NCBI RefSeq assembly: GCF_900696085.1
Contig: NZ_CAADFC020000004.1
Span: 620,001-684,000 of the forward strand
Direction of reading: 5' to 3'
Source: Bradyrhizobium ivorense
GTDB taxonomy: Bacteria; Pseudomonadota; Alphaproteobacteria; Rhizobiales; Xanthobacteraceae
DNA: 64,000 nucleotides
Numbering within the stretch: the first letter of the stretch is position 1; each line of letters begins with the position of its first letter. The notes under the pieces were generated by a model, which was given only the letters and a program-made list of their open reading frames with translations, was not told the DNA's origin and did no database searches. Made by a program: the position numbers and the translations under genes. Shown in pieces: positions 17,925 through 26,629 of this stretch.

Positions 17925-18455
17925 TCACATCGGACGGATGGTCTGGCCGCGACCCGAGCAGATCACGTCGCCGTGCTGGTTGAAGAAGACGTTGTCGTGC
18001 ACCACGAACAGCCGCTCGCGCTTGATGAACTTGTCGAGTGCGCGGGCCTGCAAGGTGATGGTGTCGCCGGGGCGGGCGGGGATGTTGTAGCTCCAGGACT
18101 GGCCGGCATTGACGGTGCCGGGCGAGCGCATCCAGTCGTCGGCCGGCGTGCAGGCGAACATCAGGAGGATGTGGATCGCGGGCGGCGTGCAGGCGAACAT
18201 CAGGAGGATGTGGATCGCGGGCGGCGCGATCAGCCCGCCATAGGGCCCGGCCTTGGCGGCGGCTTCGTCGAGATAGAGCGGGTTGGTCTCGCCGACCGCG
18301 CGGCAATACAGCGCGATGGCCTCCTGCGTCAGCCTGTAAGGCAGCGTCTTGCGCGGCTCGCCGGGAACGATCTCGTCCCACATCTTGCGCAGCTTCGCGT
18401 CCTTCCAGAAGTCGGTCTCGAATGGTGCGGCCGCAGAACCTTCGGATTGCGCCAT
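17925..18455 (-). CDS. FAS1-type/MaoC N-terminal hot-dog dehydratase subunit with internal duplication
   Basis: The 176-residue protein resembles the N-terminal half of MaoC-like dehydratases (AVGETNPLYLDEAAAKAGPYGGLIAPP) and is expected to pair with the protein encoded just downstream. Start at the ATG giving MAQSEGSAAAPF. Odd: residues PPAIHILLMFACT occur twice in a row because a 39-bp segment (18145-18222) is exactly duplicated in frame. The first half of the hot-dog fold would be lengthened by 13 residues in the helix region, which may harm activity. It could be a recent mutation or an assembly artefact. Confidence 0.82.
   Translation of the reverse strand: MAQSEGSAAAPFETDFWKDAKLRKMWDEIVPGEPRKTLPYRLTQEAIALYCRAVGETNPLYLDEAAAKAGPYGGLIAPPAIHILLMFACTPPAIHILLMFACTPADDWMRSPGTVNAGQSWSYNIPARPGDTITLQARALDKFIKRERLFVVHDNVFFNQHGDVICSGRGQTIRPM
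18145..18222. repeat. Perfect 39-bp tandem duplication inside the dehydratase gene
   Basis: Two identical 39-bp units beginning GGCGTGCAGGCGAACATCAG lie head to tail at 18145-18183 and 18184-18222. The length is a multiple of three, so the frame is kept. Confidence 0.95.
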
Positions 18456-18944
18456 CGTGTTTCCTCCTGCCGGCGTGCGGACAAATATCTGCTGCCGCTG
18501 CGGCGCACCGCGCGGCATATCCGCAGTCAGATGATTTCGGGTTAGGTATGACATGCGAAACTGCCCCGGGGTGAAGGGCGTTTGCATGATTTCGGAATAT
18601 TGGAATAGTACCCCTGAGTTGCCCGACGTGTCAAGCGGCGGCTACGGACAGCGGCGGCTACGGACAGTCGCCGGGTCCGAGCGCCGGCCGCCGGCTACTT
18701 TGCATGGGGTTGTTTTTCGGCATTTTGGCGACGGGTGTCAGATCGGCGCGGCCATGGAGGCAATGCGGCTGACGGCGGCTGTGACCCGGATCGCGTTGCC
18801 GACGCGAATCCCCGATCTTGCGGGCCGCTTCATCGCATTTCGCGAATACGGGCCCGAGCCAGAGGCATGCCGCCGCCTGTTGGGTGGACCGGCTCTTGCA
18901 TGCTAGACAGGGTACTGCCGTCCAACCCCGAGGTTCGAATTCAC
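18456..18944. other. Intergenic region between dehydratase and amidohydrolase genes
   Basis: About 490 bp between divergent genes. It holds a 16-bp tandem duplication (GCGGCGGCTACGGACA at 18635-18650 and 18651-18666). A 117-codon open frame at 18553-18906 has no recognisable features and is not called. Confidence 0.5.
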
Positions 18945-20117
18945 ATGCCCATCGTCAACCGCGTCGCCGATCTGCAACCCGATATCCAGGCCTGGCGCCG
19001 CGACATCCATGAAAATCCCGAGCTGCTCTACGATGTGCACCGCACTGCATCATTCGTGGCCGACCGCTTGCGGGAGTTCGGCTGCGACGAGGTCGCGACC
19101 GGCCTCGGCAGGACCGGCGTGGTCGGGGTCATCAAAGGCAAAAAGGGGCCCGCCAAGGGCGACGTCAAGGTGATCGGTCTGCGCGCCGACATGGATGCGC
19201 TGCCGATCGAGGAGCAGACGAACCTGCCGTATGCGTCGAAGACGCCGGGCAAGATGCACGCCTGCGGCCATGACGGCCACACCGCGATGCTGCTCGGCGC
19301 GGCGCGCTATCTCGCCGAGACACGCAATTTCGCCGGCGACGCCGTCGTGATCTTCCAGCCGGCCGAGGAGGGCGGCGCCGGTGCCGCGGCCATGATCAAG
19401 GACGGCCTGATGGACCGCTTCGGCATCGAGCAGGTCTACGGCATGCACAACGGCCCGGGAATTCCGATCGGCTCGTTCGCGATCCGCTCCGGCCCGATCA
19501 TGGCCGCGACCGATGCGATCGACATCAAGATCGAAGGGCACGGCGGCCACGCCGCGCGGCCGCACAAATGCATCGATTCCGTGCTGGTCGGTGCCCAGCT
19601 CATCACCGCGCTGCAGCAGATCGTTGCGCGCACCATCGATCCGCTGGATTCCGCCGTCATCTCGATGTGCGAATTCCACGCCGGCAACGCCCGCAACGTG
19701 ATCCCGCAGACCGCGGAGCTGCGCGGCACCGTGCGCACGCTGACCAAGGAGGTCCGCGATCTCGTCGAGAAGCGGGTACGCGAGGTGGTCGACGGCGTCG
19801 CCAGGATGACCGGCGCCAGGATCGATCTCACCTACGAGCACGGCTATCCCGTCACCGTCAATCACGATGCGCAGACCGAGTTCGCCTCGCGCATCGCGCG
19901 CGAGGTCGCGGGCGCGAGCAATGTGCACGAGATGCCGCCGCTGATGGGCGCGGAGGATTTCTCCTACATGCTGGAAGCGCGCCCCGGCGCCTTCATCTTC
20001 TGCGGCAACGGCGACAGCGCCGGCCTGCACCACCCCGCCTACAATTTCAACGACGAGGCGATCGTGTTCGGCACCTCGTATTTCGTCAAGATCGTCGAGA
20101 ACGCGCTGGCGGCGTGA
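18945..20117 (+). CDS. M20-family amidohydrolase (hippurate hydrolase-like)
   Basis: The 390-residue protein is an M20D aminoacylase/hippuricase-type metallopeptidase. Metal ligands are visible in ACGHDGHTAML near residue 103, the catalytic/ligand Glu pair in QPAEEGGAGA near 143, and the dimerisation (lid) domain has GHGGHAARPHKCIDS. EFHAGNARNVIPQ near 245 and MGAEDFSYM near 338 complete the family pattern. It would remove an acyl or amino-acid group from an amide. I chose the ATG giving MPIVNRVADLQPDIQAWRRD; the frame is open further upstream without family-like sequence. Confidence 0.93.
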   Translation: MPIVNRVADLQPDIQAWRRDIHENPELLYDVHRTASFVADRLREFGCDEVATGLGRTGVVGVIKGKKGPAKGDVKVIGLRADMDALPIEEQTNLPYASKTPGKMHACGHDGHTAMLLGAARYLAETRNFAGDAVVIFQPAEEGGAGAAAMIKDGLMDRFGIEQVYGMHNGPGIPIGSFAIRSGPIMAATDAIDIKIEGHGGHAARPHKCIDSVLVGAQLITALQQIVARTIDPLDSAVISMCEFHAGNARNVIPQTAELRGTVRTLTKEVRDLVEKRVREVVDGVARMTGARIDLTYEHGYPVTVNHDAQTEFASRIAREVAGASNVHEMPPLMGAEDFSYMLEARPGAFIFCGNGDSAGLHHPAYNFNDEAIVFGTSYFVKIVENALAA

Positions 20118-20140
20118 GGGCTCGGTGCTGCCCTCCCAAC

Positions 20141-20264
20141 CGTCATTGCGAGCCGACGGGTCGGCGCGTAGCGCCGCCCGATGACAGGCTCCGCGAAGCA
20201 ATCCATTGCTCCGCGCTTGCGGAAGGATGGATTGCTTCGTCGCTACCGCGCCTCGCAATGACAG
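20141..20264. repeat. Inverted repeat CGTCATTGCGAG...CTCGCAATGAC
   Basis: The terminal arms are paired, with inner arms GAAGCAATCCATT and GGATGGATTGCTTCG also inverted. The whole forms a 124-bp cruciform-type intergenic element downstream of the amidohydrolase gene. Confidence 0.85.
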
Positions 20265-20288
20265 TGTGGCTCGATGTTGCCCAAAGCA

Positions 20289-20317
20289 AAAGGCCCGCGC
20301 CGGTGGCGCGGGCCTTT
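20289..20317. terminator. Bidirectional intrinsic terminator
   Basis: The perfect 13-bp stem AAAGGCCCGCGCC/GGCGCGGGCCTTT has a GGT loop, A-run and T-run. It lies between convergent amidohydrolase and phosphate transporter genes. Confidence 0.88.
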
Positions 20318-20347
20318 GCATCTGTGAGCCGCGTGGCTCGCGCGGGA

Positions 20348-21976
20348 TCAGAACACCCGGGCGAAGATCACGTAGAGCACGCCGGACAGCAGGATCGCGG
20401 CGGGCAGGGTCAGCACCCAGGCCATCACCATGTTGCGGATGGTGGCAACCTGCAGGCCGGAGCCGTTGGCCGCCATCGCACCGGCGACGCCCGACGACAG
20501 CACGTGGGTGGTGGAGACCGGCAGGCCGAACACGTCGGCGGCGCCGATGGTGGCGGCGGCGACCAGCTCGGCCGAGGCACCCTGCGCGTAGGTCAGGTGG
20601 GTCTTGCCGATCTTCTCGCCGACGGTGACGACGATGCGCTTCCAGCCGATCATGGTGCCGAGGCCGAGCGCGATCGCGACCGCAACCTTCACCCAGGTCG
20701 GGATGAACTTGGTGGCGCTGTCGAGCGAGGCCTTGTAGGCGTTCAGGGTCGCGACCTCTTCCTTGTTGAGATCGTTTTCCTTGTCCTTCATTAGGAAGCG
20801 GATCGCTTCCGAGGTCAGGTACATGTCGTTACGGGTGTTGCCGACGGCTTCCGACGGCACCTTGTTGAGCGAGCCGTACTTCTGCACTTGGTCGCCGATG
20901 TCCTTCACGAGCACCGACAGCGAGGGATAGGTGCCTTCGCTGATGTGGTGCGAGGAGACGTACTGCGTCACCGCGGGACGGGGATCGCCGATGATGTTGT
21001 GGCCGGCGCCCTTGGTCGCGATCACCTTGGAGGCGGCCTCCGAGGTCTGCTGGAACTTGACCACCTGGCTGTCCGGAAGCGCGCGGTTCAGCGCGTAGGC
21101 GGTCGGCACGGTGCCGATCAGGATCAGCATGATCAGGCCCATGCCCTTCTGGCCGTCGTTGGAGCCGTGGGCGAAGCTGACGCCGGTGCAGGTCAGGATC
21201 AAGAGGCCGCGGATCCAGAGCGGCGGCGCCTTGTGCCCCTCGGGAGCTGCATACAGCGCCGGGTTCTTGACGATCATCTTGAGCAGCAGCAGCAGTACGG
21301 CGGCGCAGATGAAGCCGACCAGCGGCGACAGCAGCAGCGCGTAGCCGATCTCGGTGGCCTTGCCCCAGTCCACGCCCGAGGTGCCGTCGCGGCCGCGCAG
21401 CAGCGCGTTGGCGACGCCGACGCCGATGATCGAGCCGATCAGCGTGTGGGAGGAGGAGGCCGGCAGGCCGAAATACCACGTGCCGAGATTCCACAGGATC
21501 GCGGCGATCAACAGCGCGAACACCATGGCGAAGCCAGCGCTGGAGCCGACCTGCAGGATCAATTCCACCGGCAGCAGCGAGACGACGCCGAACGCCACCG
21601 CGCCGCTCGAGGTCAACACGCCGAGGAAGTTGAACAGGCCGGACCACATCACCGCGGCTTCCGCCGGCAGCGAGTGGGTGTAGATCACGGTGGCCACCGC
21701 GTTGGCGGTGTCGTGGAAGCCGTTGACGAACTCGAAGCCGAGCGCGATCAGCAGCGCAACGAGCAGCAGAATGTAGGGCAGGTAGGAGGTGACCCTGGTG
21801 CCGGTGGCATCGACGTCGGCGTAGATGCTGTAGGCAACGTACAAGAGCCCCGCGGCAAGGATGCCGAAGAAGATGATCATGGTGAGCGGGTTAAAACCCT
21901 TGTCGAGATTGGGCCGTGACGCCGGTTGGATCGGCGCTCCGTCGGCCATCGAAGAATTGGCTGTAATATCGGTCAT
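20348..21976 (-). CDS. PiT-family inorganic phosphate transporter
   Basis: A 542-residue inner-membrane transporter of the PiT/SLC20 family, which imports phosphate with protons or as a metal-phosphate complex. It has the two inverted PD001131 signatures: GFEFVNGFHDTANAVATVIYTHSLPAEAAVMW near residue 80 and SFAHGSNDGQKGMGL near 300. About ten hydrophobic helices flank a hydrophilic loop at roughly residues 330-450. The start ATG (MTDITANSSM) is preceded by GAGGGGCG. Upstream open frame to about 22195 is rejected because it lacks family sequence. Regulation is not visible; no clear Pho box was recognised. Confidence 0.94.
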   Translation of the reverse strand: MTDITANSSMADGAPIQPASRPNLDKGFNPLTMIIFFGILAAGLLYVAYSIYADVDATGTRVTSYLPYILLLVALLIALGFEFVNGFHDTANAVATVIYTHSLPAEAAVMWSGLFNFLGVLTSSGAVAFGVVSLLPVELILQVGSSAGFAMVFALLIAAILWNLGTWYFGLPASSSHTLIGSIIGVGVANALLRGRDGTSGVDWGKATEIGYALLLSPLVGFICAAVLLLLLKMIVKNPALYAAPEGHKAPPLWIRGLLILTCTGVSFAHGSNDGQKGMGLIMLILIGTVPTAYALNRALPDSQVVKFQQTSEAASKVIATKGAGHNIIGDPRPAVTQYVSSHHISEGTYPSLSVLVKDIGDQVQKYGSLNKVPSEAVGNTRNDMYLTSEAIRFLMKDKENDLNKEEVATLNAYKASLDSATKFIPTWVKVAVAIALGLGTMIGWKRIVVTVGEKIGKTHLTYAQGASAELVAAATIGAADVFGLPVSTTHVLSSGVAGAMAANGSGLQVATIRNMVMAWVLTLPAAILLSGVLYVIFARVF

Positions 21977-22471
21977 TCTGACGCCCCTCACATACAGTGT
22001 GAGGCCCAGTTTTGACTGAGGGAGTTGAAGGTTAGATGACAGTAGCAACGTTGATTTGTGCAGCTGCAGCAGGCATCTGGGCGGGCACCGCGCGCGATGC
22101 GCTGAATCTTCGTGCTTCCCCTTGATATCGCTCGCACAGTACGAGCGTCGTGGCCGCACGCGCCGCATCACGTCATGACTATTGCCATGAAACACGCGCC
22201 GCCATCGGCGCAGATCGCGCCCGTGGCGGGAAACGGTGGCATCGCGGGGAGGGGGCGGAAGCGAGGTCGCGCGCCGCGCAGCTGGGGCTAGTCGAGCCGT
22301 GCGGCGCGCGAACCTCAGGGAACGTCATGGCGTGAACATGACGCCCGATCCTTGGAAATGCTATCGTAGCACAGATCAATTAAAGGTTGTAGTGGTTTGT
22401 GAGTCTTTATAACATTCTCACCAATAGCCTTGCGCAAACGTCGTTCCGCAGGGATTCCATACGGTTGCATG
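21977..22471. other. Intergenic region, nothing recognised
   Basis: About 495 bp between the transporter start and the end of the UdgX-type gene on the same strand. AT content rises near 22370-22430, as in promoter regions. No convincing gene, repeat or RNA was identified. Confidence 0.5.
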
Positions 22472-23896
22472 TCACGCGGCGTGCGCCGCGCGGCGCAGCA
22501 GGCCCGCCGCGATTTTTAGATCGTCTATAAAACGCTGATACTCCCGCGCCTTGGCCTCCTCATCCGGCAGTCTTAGCAAATAGGAGGGGTGCACGGTCAC
22601 GAGCACCTTGGTTCCATCGTGCTCGATCGGACGGCCGCGGTTTTTGTTGATCGGCGTGATCTTGCCCAGCACGCTTTGCGCCGCAGTGGCGCCGAGCGCC
22701 ACCACGAGGTCGGGCTTGATGGCGGCGAGCTCGCGTTCGTACCATTGCCGGCAGGCGCGGATCTCCGGCGTGTTCGGCTTCTGGTGCAGCCGGATTTTTC
22801 CGCGCGGCACGAATTTGAAATGCTTTACCGCGTTGGTGACATAGACTTTGCGGCGATCGATGCCGGCCTCCTCCAGCGCGCGATCGAGCATCAGTCCGGC
22901 CGGGCCGACGAAGGGTTTTCCGGCGAGATCTTCCTTGTCGCCGGGCTGCTCGCCGACCAGCATCATCGACGCGGTCTGCCGGCCCTCGCCGAACACGGTC
23001 TGGGTCGCGTCTTTCCACAGCGGACAGGCGCGGCAATCGGCGGCCTCCTGGCGTAGCGCCGCAAGCGTGTCGTGGGCCTCTCGTCTCGCCATCGGCGCAT
23101 CTTGCCGTTGCTCGGGCTGACGCGGCTCGGTTGCCTTGCGGGCGATGAAGGAGCCGCTGGTCATCCGCATCGCGTCTTCGATCAGAGGCCTAATGATCGA
23201 ATCCTCAGGCAGGTTCCTCCAATAGGCCTGCGGTGCCTCCATCAGTTTCAGTCGCGCCGGATTGAACAGGCCGCTGCCATGCCGTCGCCAGGCTTCCTCG
23301 AGCTTGTCCTCGCTCGGCACTTCGGCCTTGTCGATGCCTGACGTGATCGAGATCGCATGGCCATCCCAATGCGCCGACACGTCGGGGGTGAGGATCGACC
23401 ACGGCATGTCGGCGAAGCGGCTGGCGAAGAACGGCGCGGCGCATTCGACGATGTGATGCTCGGGCTCGAACCAGGCGACGTAATGCGCGTTCTGCTCGCG
23501 GCCGATCTCGCGGAAGCGGAGCCGCGCGTGCATCCTGTCGATGTCGCGGTAGACCGCGCGCGCCATCGCGTTGGCCTCGGCGACATCAGGATCGGTGGTC
23601 GCGCCGAGCAGATCATGATGGCTACGCAGCCGCCACAGCAGGCGATAGAGCAGGGCGAAGCGCTCGCCGCTTTGATGCAGGATCGCGGTCCGTGCCAGCT
23701 CGACGAAGGTGGCGGGCACGTTGAACGCTTGCGGCGCATCGGGCAGATCGTCGACGCCGAATGCCGCACACGATCCGGCCGCACCGCGCACCGTCCACGT
23801 GACGTCGGATGGCTTCACCTCATTCACCGCCAGGCGTCGCGCGGCCTTGCGCCAGCCCTCGAAATCGGTGTCGCTGTCGAGCGTGATGATGCGCAT
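22472..23896 (-). CDS. DUF4130 + UdgX-type uracil-DNA glycosylase fusion
   Basis: The 474-residue protein joins an N-terminal DUF4130 domain (about residues 1-245, with YRLLWRLRSHHDLLGATTDPDV) to a C-terminal family-4-like uracil-DNA glycosylase. The latter has the motifs GEQPGDKEDLAGKPFVGPAG, an iron-sulfur site with CRACPLW and later cysteines, the loop RGKIRLHQKPN, and HPSYLLR. The loop matches the KRRIH-type insert whose histidine in UdgX forms a covalent link to the abasic site after uracil removal. DUF4130 proteins usually accompany a radical-SAM partner, which is not adjacent here. Probable DNA repair role, consistent with the nearby SOS cassette. Confidence 0.9.
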   Translation of the reverse strand: MRIITLDSDTDFEGWRKAARRLAVNEVKPSDVTWTVRGAAGSCAAFGVDDLPDAPQAFNVPATFVELARTAILHQSGERFALLYRLLWRLRSHHDLLGATTDPDVAEANAMARAVYRDIDRMHARLRFREIGREQNAHYVAWFEPEHHIVECAAPFFASRFADMPWSILTPDVSAHWDGHAISITSGIDKAEVPSEDKLEEAWRRHGSGLFNPARLKLMEAPQAYWRNLPEDSIIRPLIEDAMRMTSGSFIARKATEPRQPEQRQDAPMARREAHDTLAALRQEAADCRACPLWKDATQTVFGEGRQTASMMLVGEQPGDKEDLAGKPFVGPAGLMLDRALEEAGIDRRKVYVTNAVKHFKFVPRGKIRLHQKPNTPEIRACRQWYERELAAIKPDLVVALGATAAQSVLGKITPINKNRGRPIEHDGTKVLVTVHPSYLLRLPDEEAKAREYQRFIDDLKIAAGLLRRAAHAA

Positions 23897-24062
23897 GCAA
23901 TTGCTCCGTTGTCGTCACGCCGTCGTTTCGAGCGCCCGCGCGTCCGATGCCGCGGGGGCACTGCGTCCGGTTCGGATCAGTCCTGAATCCCCTTGATTCC
24001 GCTGATGAATCGGAGAGCCCACCAATCCGGTTGACTCCGCCGGCCCTGTTAGCTTTATATTA

Positions 24063-24077
24063 GAACATATCATGAAC
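24063..24077. promoter_or_regulatory. LexA (SOS) box upstream of imuA
   Basis: GAAC-N7-GAAC at 24063-24077 is an exact match to the alphaproteobacterial LexA box. It lies 73 bases before the imuA start, so the imuA-imuB-dnaE2 operon is very likely DNA-damage inducible. Confidence 0.9.
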
Positions 24078-24150
24078 AAATGAGCCAGTCCCTGGTTCTC
24101 TGTTCAGACCAGTGACGGCCTCAAAATTTGGTTAGGAAGGAGCGGCGCAT

Positions 24151-24954
24151 ATGAACGGCGCACGCATGAGTACGCTTGCGTCCCTGCGCGGCAGCATCGC
24201 GCGCATCGAGGCGCCCATGGACGCGGGGTTGGATGCGGGTCTGTCGAACCGCATCGCGCTCGGCCACCCCAGCGCTGACGCGATGCTGCGCGGCGGGCTG
24301 GCGCCGGCCACCCTGCATGAGGTGTTCGCCGACGGCCATCAAGCGGGAGCTGCGACCGGCTTCATCACGGGGCTGGCCGGACGGCTGTCGCCGCGCAAGC
24401 CGCTGGTCTGGGTGCGGCAGGATTTTTCCGATGTTGAAAACGGCACGCTGTCGATGAGCGGGTTGTGCGAGCTCGGCCTCGATCCGCGCCTGCTCGTCAC
24501 CGTGCGCGCCGCCGATGTCGATGCCGCCTTGCGCACCGCGGCCGACGCGCTCGCCTGCGATGCGCTCGGTGCCGTCGTGATCGAGATCTGGGGCAATGTA
24601 CGCCAGCTCGACCTCGTCGCCAGCCGCAAGCTGACGCTCGCCGCGCAAGCCTCCGGCGTGTCAGCGCTGCTGCTGCGGATCGCAGCGACGCCGATCCCCT
24701 CGACCGCGGAAACGCGCTGGATCGTGCGCGCGGCGCATTCGCCGCCGGGGTCCACCGCTAGCGCCTGGGGCGCGCCGCGCTTCGACGCCGAACTCGTGCG
24801 CAACCGTCATGGCCCGGTCGGGCGATGGATCATGGAATGGAAATGTGATGAGTGCCAGTTCAGTGAACCGCCGGCGTATCCTCAGCCTCTGGCTGCCACG
24901 CCTGCCCATCGACCGCATCAAGCGCCAGCTCGCGCAGTCCGTCTCGCAAGCTGA
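24151..24954 (+). CDS. imuA: ImuA, mutasome accessory protein
   Basis: ImuA is a RecA/SulA-like accessory protein of the SOS mutagenesis cassette and works with ImuB and DnaE2 in translesion synthesis. The 267-residue protein has the degenerate RecA fold pattern: TLHEVFADGHQAGAATGFITGLAGRL, then LVWVRQDFSDVENGTLSM, with the family tail HGPVGRWIMEWKCDE. The start has AGGAAGGAG nine bases upstream. The last 107 bases overlap the imuB coding region in another frame, as is usual for this cassette. The SOS box lies just upstream. Confidence 0.93.
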   Translation: MNGARMSTLASLRGSIARIEAPMDAGLDAGLSNRIALGHPSADAMLRGGLAPATLHEVFADGHQAGAATGFITGLAGRLSPRKPLVWVRQDFSDVENGTLSMSGLCELGLDPRLLVTVRAADVDAALRTAADALACDALGAVVIEIWGNVRQLDLVASRKLTLAAQASGVSALLLRIAATPIPSTAETRWIVRAAHSPPGSTASAWGAPRFDAELVRNRHGPVGRWIMEWKCDECQFSEPPAYPQPLAATPAHRPHQAPARAVRLAS

Positions 24955-26629
24955 TGCTTTATGTGAGGTGAGCACACCGGTAGGGCTCTCTCCCCCCTTG
25001 CGGGGGAGAGTTGGAGAGAGGGGTACCACGGACGCCGGCGTATGCGGCTCACCCCTCTCCCTAACCCTCCCCCGCAAGGGGGGAGGGAACCCTGCCGCTA
25101 ATGCGTCCCTTACGAATGAGGCTAAGCAAGCAGCGCCTCTGCAAGACATCCCCAGCGTCGTCGTGGCAAAGGACCACAACGCCATCCTGCTGCATTCCAT
25201 CGACGAGGCCGCGGTGCATGCCGGGCTGTCGATCGGGCTGCCGCTCGCCAATGCGCGCGCGATCTGCCCGGAGCTGACCGTCTACGACGCCGATCCCGCT
25301 GCCGACAGCAAGACGCTGAACGACATCGCCGACTGGTGCGACCGCTTTACGCCGCTGGTGGCGCTCGATCCGCCTTACGGCCTGTTCCTCGACATCACCG
25401 GCTGCGCGCATCTGTTCGGCGGCGAGCGTGCGCTGCTGCAGATCGTCACCAATGCGCTGCGCCAGCGCGGCTTTGCCGTCAGCGCGGCGATATCAGGCAC
25501 CTCGATCGCGGCGCGCACGCTGACGCGCTGCGCTTCGGGAATGATCGTGGCCGACGGCGAGGAGGCGGCGGCGGTCGGCCCGCTGCCGGTCGCAGCGCTC
25601 GGCGCCGATCCCGCCATCACCACCGGCCTGCGCCGCGCCGGCTTGAAGACCATCGGCGATGTCGCCGCGCGCGCGCCGCACGAGATCTCGGCGCGGTTTG
25701 GCGCCGCCTTCACCACCTTGCTCGGCCACGCGCTCGGGCGCGGCGATGCCCCGATCAGCCCGCGCAAGCCGCTGCCCGATTACATCGTCGAGAAGCGCTT
25801 TCCCGAACCTGTTGCCACCGACACTGTGATCATGCTGACGCTGCAAAGCCTCGCCAAAATGCTGGTCGCGGCGATGGACAAGCAGGGCAAGGGCGCGCGA
25901 CAGCTGGAAGCGAGCTTCTTCCGCACCGACGGCGCGGTATGCAGCATCATGGTCGAGACCGGGCGTCCGGTGACGCAGCCCGAGCTGATCGACCGCCTGT
26001 TCCGCGAGCGACTCGAGGCGCTCAATGATCCGCTCGATCCTGGCTTCGGCTTCGATCTCATTCGTCTCGCCGCCGGGCGTACCGAGATCGTGGTGCAGCA
26101 GCAGCGCGACCTCGACGCCAACGTGCACGATAATGACCAGCTGTCGGCGCTGATCGACCGCATAGCCGCCCGCATCGGCGGCAAGCGCGTCGTCGTGCAT
26201 CTGCCGCTGGAAAGCCATATCCCGGAGCGTGCAGCGCTCGCCGTGCCGGCGCAGCATCATCTTGCCGCCGCCAACGCCGCGGCCTGGCCGGAGCGCGTCG
26301 CCGGTGAGCCGCCGCTGCGGCCGTTGCGGCTGTTCGAGCGGCCCGAGCCCATCAAAGTGCCGTTCGCGACCGTGCCCGACGGTCCGCCGCACCAGTTCAC
26401 CTGGCGGCGCGCGCTGCATGCGGTGGTCAGGATCGAGGGCCCCGAGCGCATCGCGATGGAATGGTGGAAGCGGGAAGGCGGGTCGCTGACGCGCGACTAT
26501 TTTCGCGTCGAGGATGCCGAGGGCCAGCGCTTCTGGATTTTTCGCGACGGTCTCTATGAGAGCGAGCTGAAGGACGACGACGGCGAGCCAAGGCCGGCCA
26601 ACTGGTATGTGCACGGGCTGTTCGCATGA
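24848..26629 (+). CDS. imuB: ImuB, Y-family polymerase-like mutasome hub, with palindromic-element insert
   Basis: ImuB is a catalytically inactive Y-family DNA polymerase relative that binds the beta clamp and bridges ImuA with DnaE2. The 593-residue protein starts MSASSVNRRRILSLWLPRLP and shows the Y-family little-finger and thumb segments (RRAGLKTIGDVAARAPHEISARFG; PISPRKPLPDYIVEKRFPEPV). Residues 46-82 (LSPPLRGRVGERG ... PLSLTLPRKGGGNP) are not ImuB sequence; they translate a palindromic intergenic-type repeat inserted in frame at 24983-25092. The interruption falls between the first beta strand and the VVVAKDHNAILLHSIDEAA segment. The stop overlaps dnaE2 by four bases. Confidence 0.92.
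   Translation: MSASSVNRRRILSLWLPRLPIDRIKRQLAQSVSQADALCEVSTPVGLSPPLRGRVGERGTTDAGVCGSPLSLTLPRKGGGNPAANASLTNEAKQAAPLQDIPSVVVAKDHNAILLHSIDEAAVHAGLSIGLPLANARAICPELTVYDADPAADSKTLNDIADWCDRFTPLVALDPPYGLFLDITGCAHLFGGERALLQIVTNALRQRGFAVSAAISGTSIAARTLTRCASGMIVADGEEAAAVGPLPVAALGADPAITTGLRRAGLKTIGDVAARAPHEISARFGAAFTTLLGHALGRGDAPISPRKPLPDYIVEKRFPEPVATDTVIMLTLQSLAKMLVAAMDKQGKGARQLEASFFRTDGAVCSIMVETGRPVTQPELIDRLFRERLEALNDPLDPGFGFDLIRLAAGRTEIVVQQQRDLDANVHDNDQLSALIDRIAARIGGKRVVVHLPLESHIPERAALAVPAQHHLAAANAAAWPERVAGEPPLRPLRLFERPEPIKVPFATVPDGPPHQFTWRRALHAVVRIEGPERIAMEWWKREGGSLTRDYFRVEDAEGQRFWIFRDGLYESELKDDDGEPRPANWYVHGLFA
24983..25092. repeat. Palindromic element inserted within imuB
   Basis: A 110-bp inverted-repeat element. 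The left half has CCCCCTTGCGGGGGAGAG and AGAGAGGGGT; the right half has ACCCCTCTCCCTAACCCTCC and CGCAAGGGGGGAGGG, which pair with it. It is nearly identical to the element in dnaE2 at 29229-29339, and the reading frame passes through without a stop. Confidence 0.92.

Noticed and set aside
18553..18906. 117-codon plus-strand frame between dehydratase and amidohydrolase
   Set aside because: No recognisable domain, contains a tandem repeat, and lacks a clear ribosome site.
18931..18945. GGTTCGAA sequence resembling a tRNA T-loop
   Set aside because: No cloverleaf can be formed around it, and it directly precedes the amidohydrolase start.
24094..24104. GTTC-N3-GTTC just after the LexA box
   Set aside because: Spacing differs from the N7 needed for an alphaproteobacterial LexA box.
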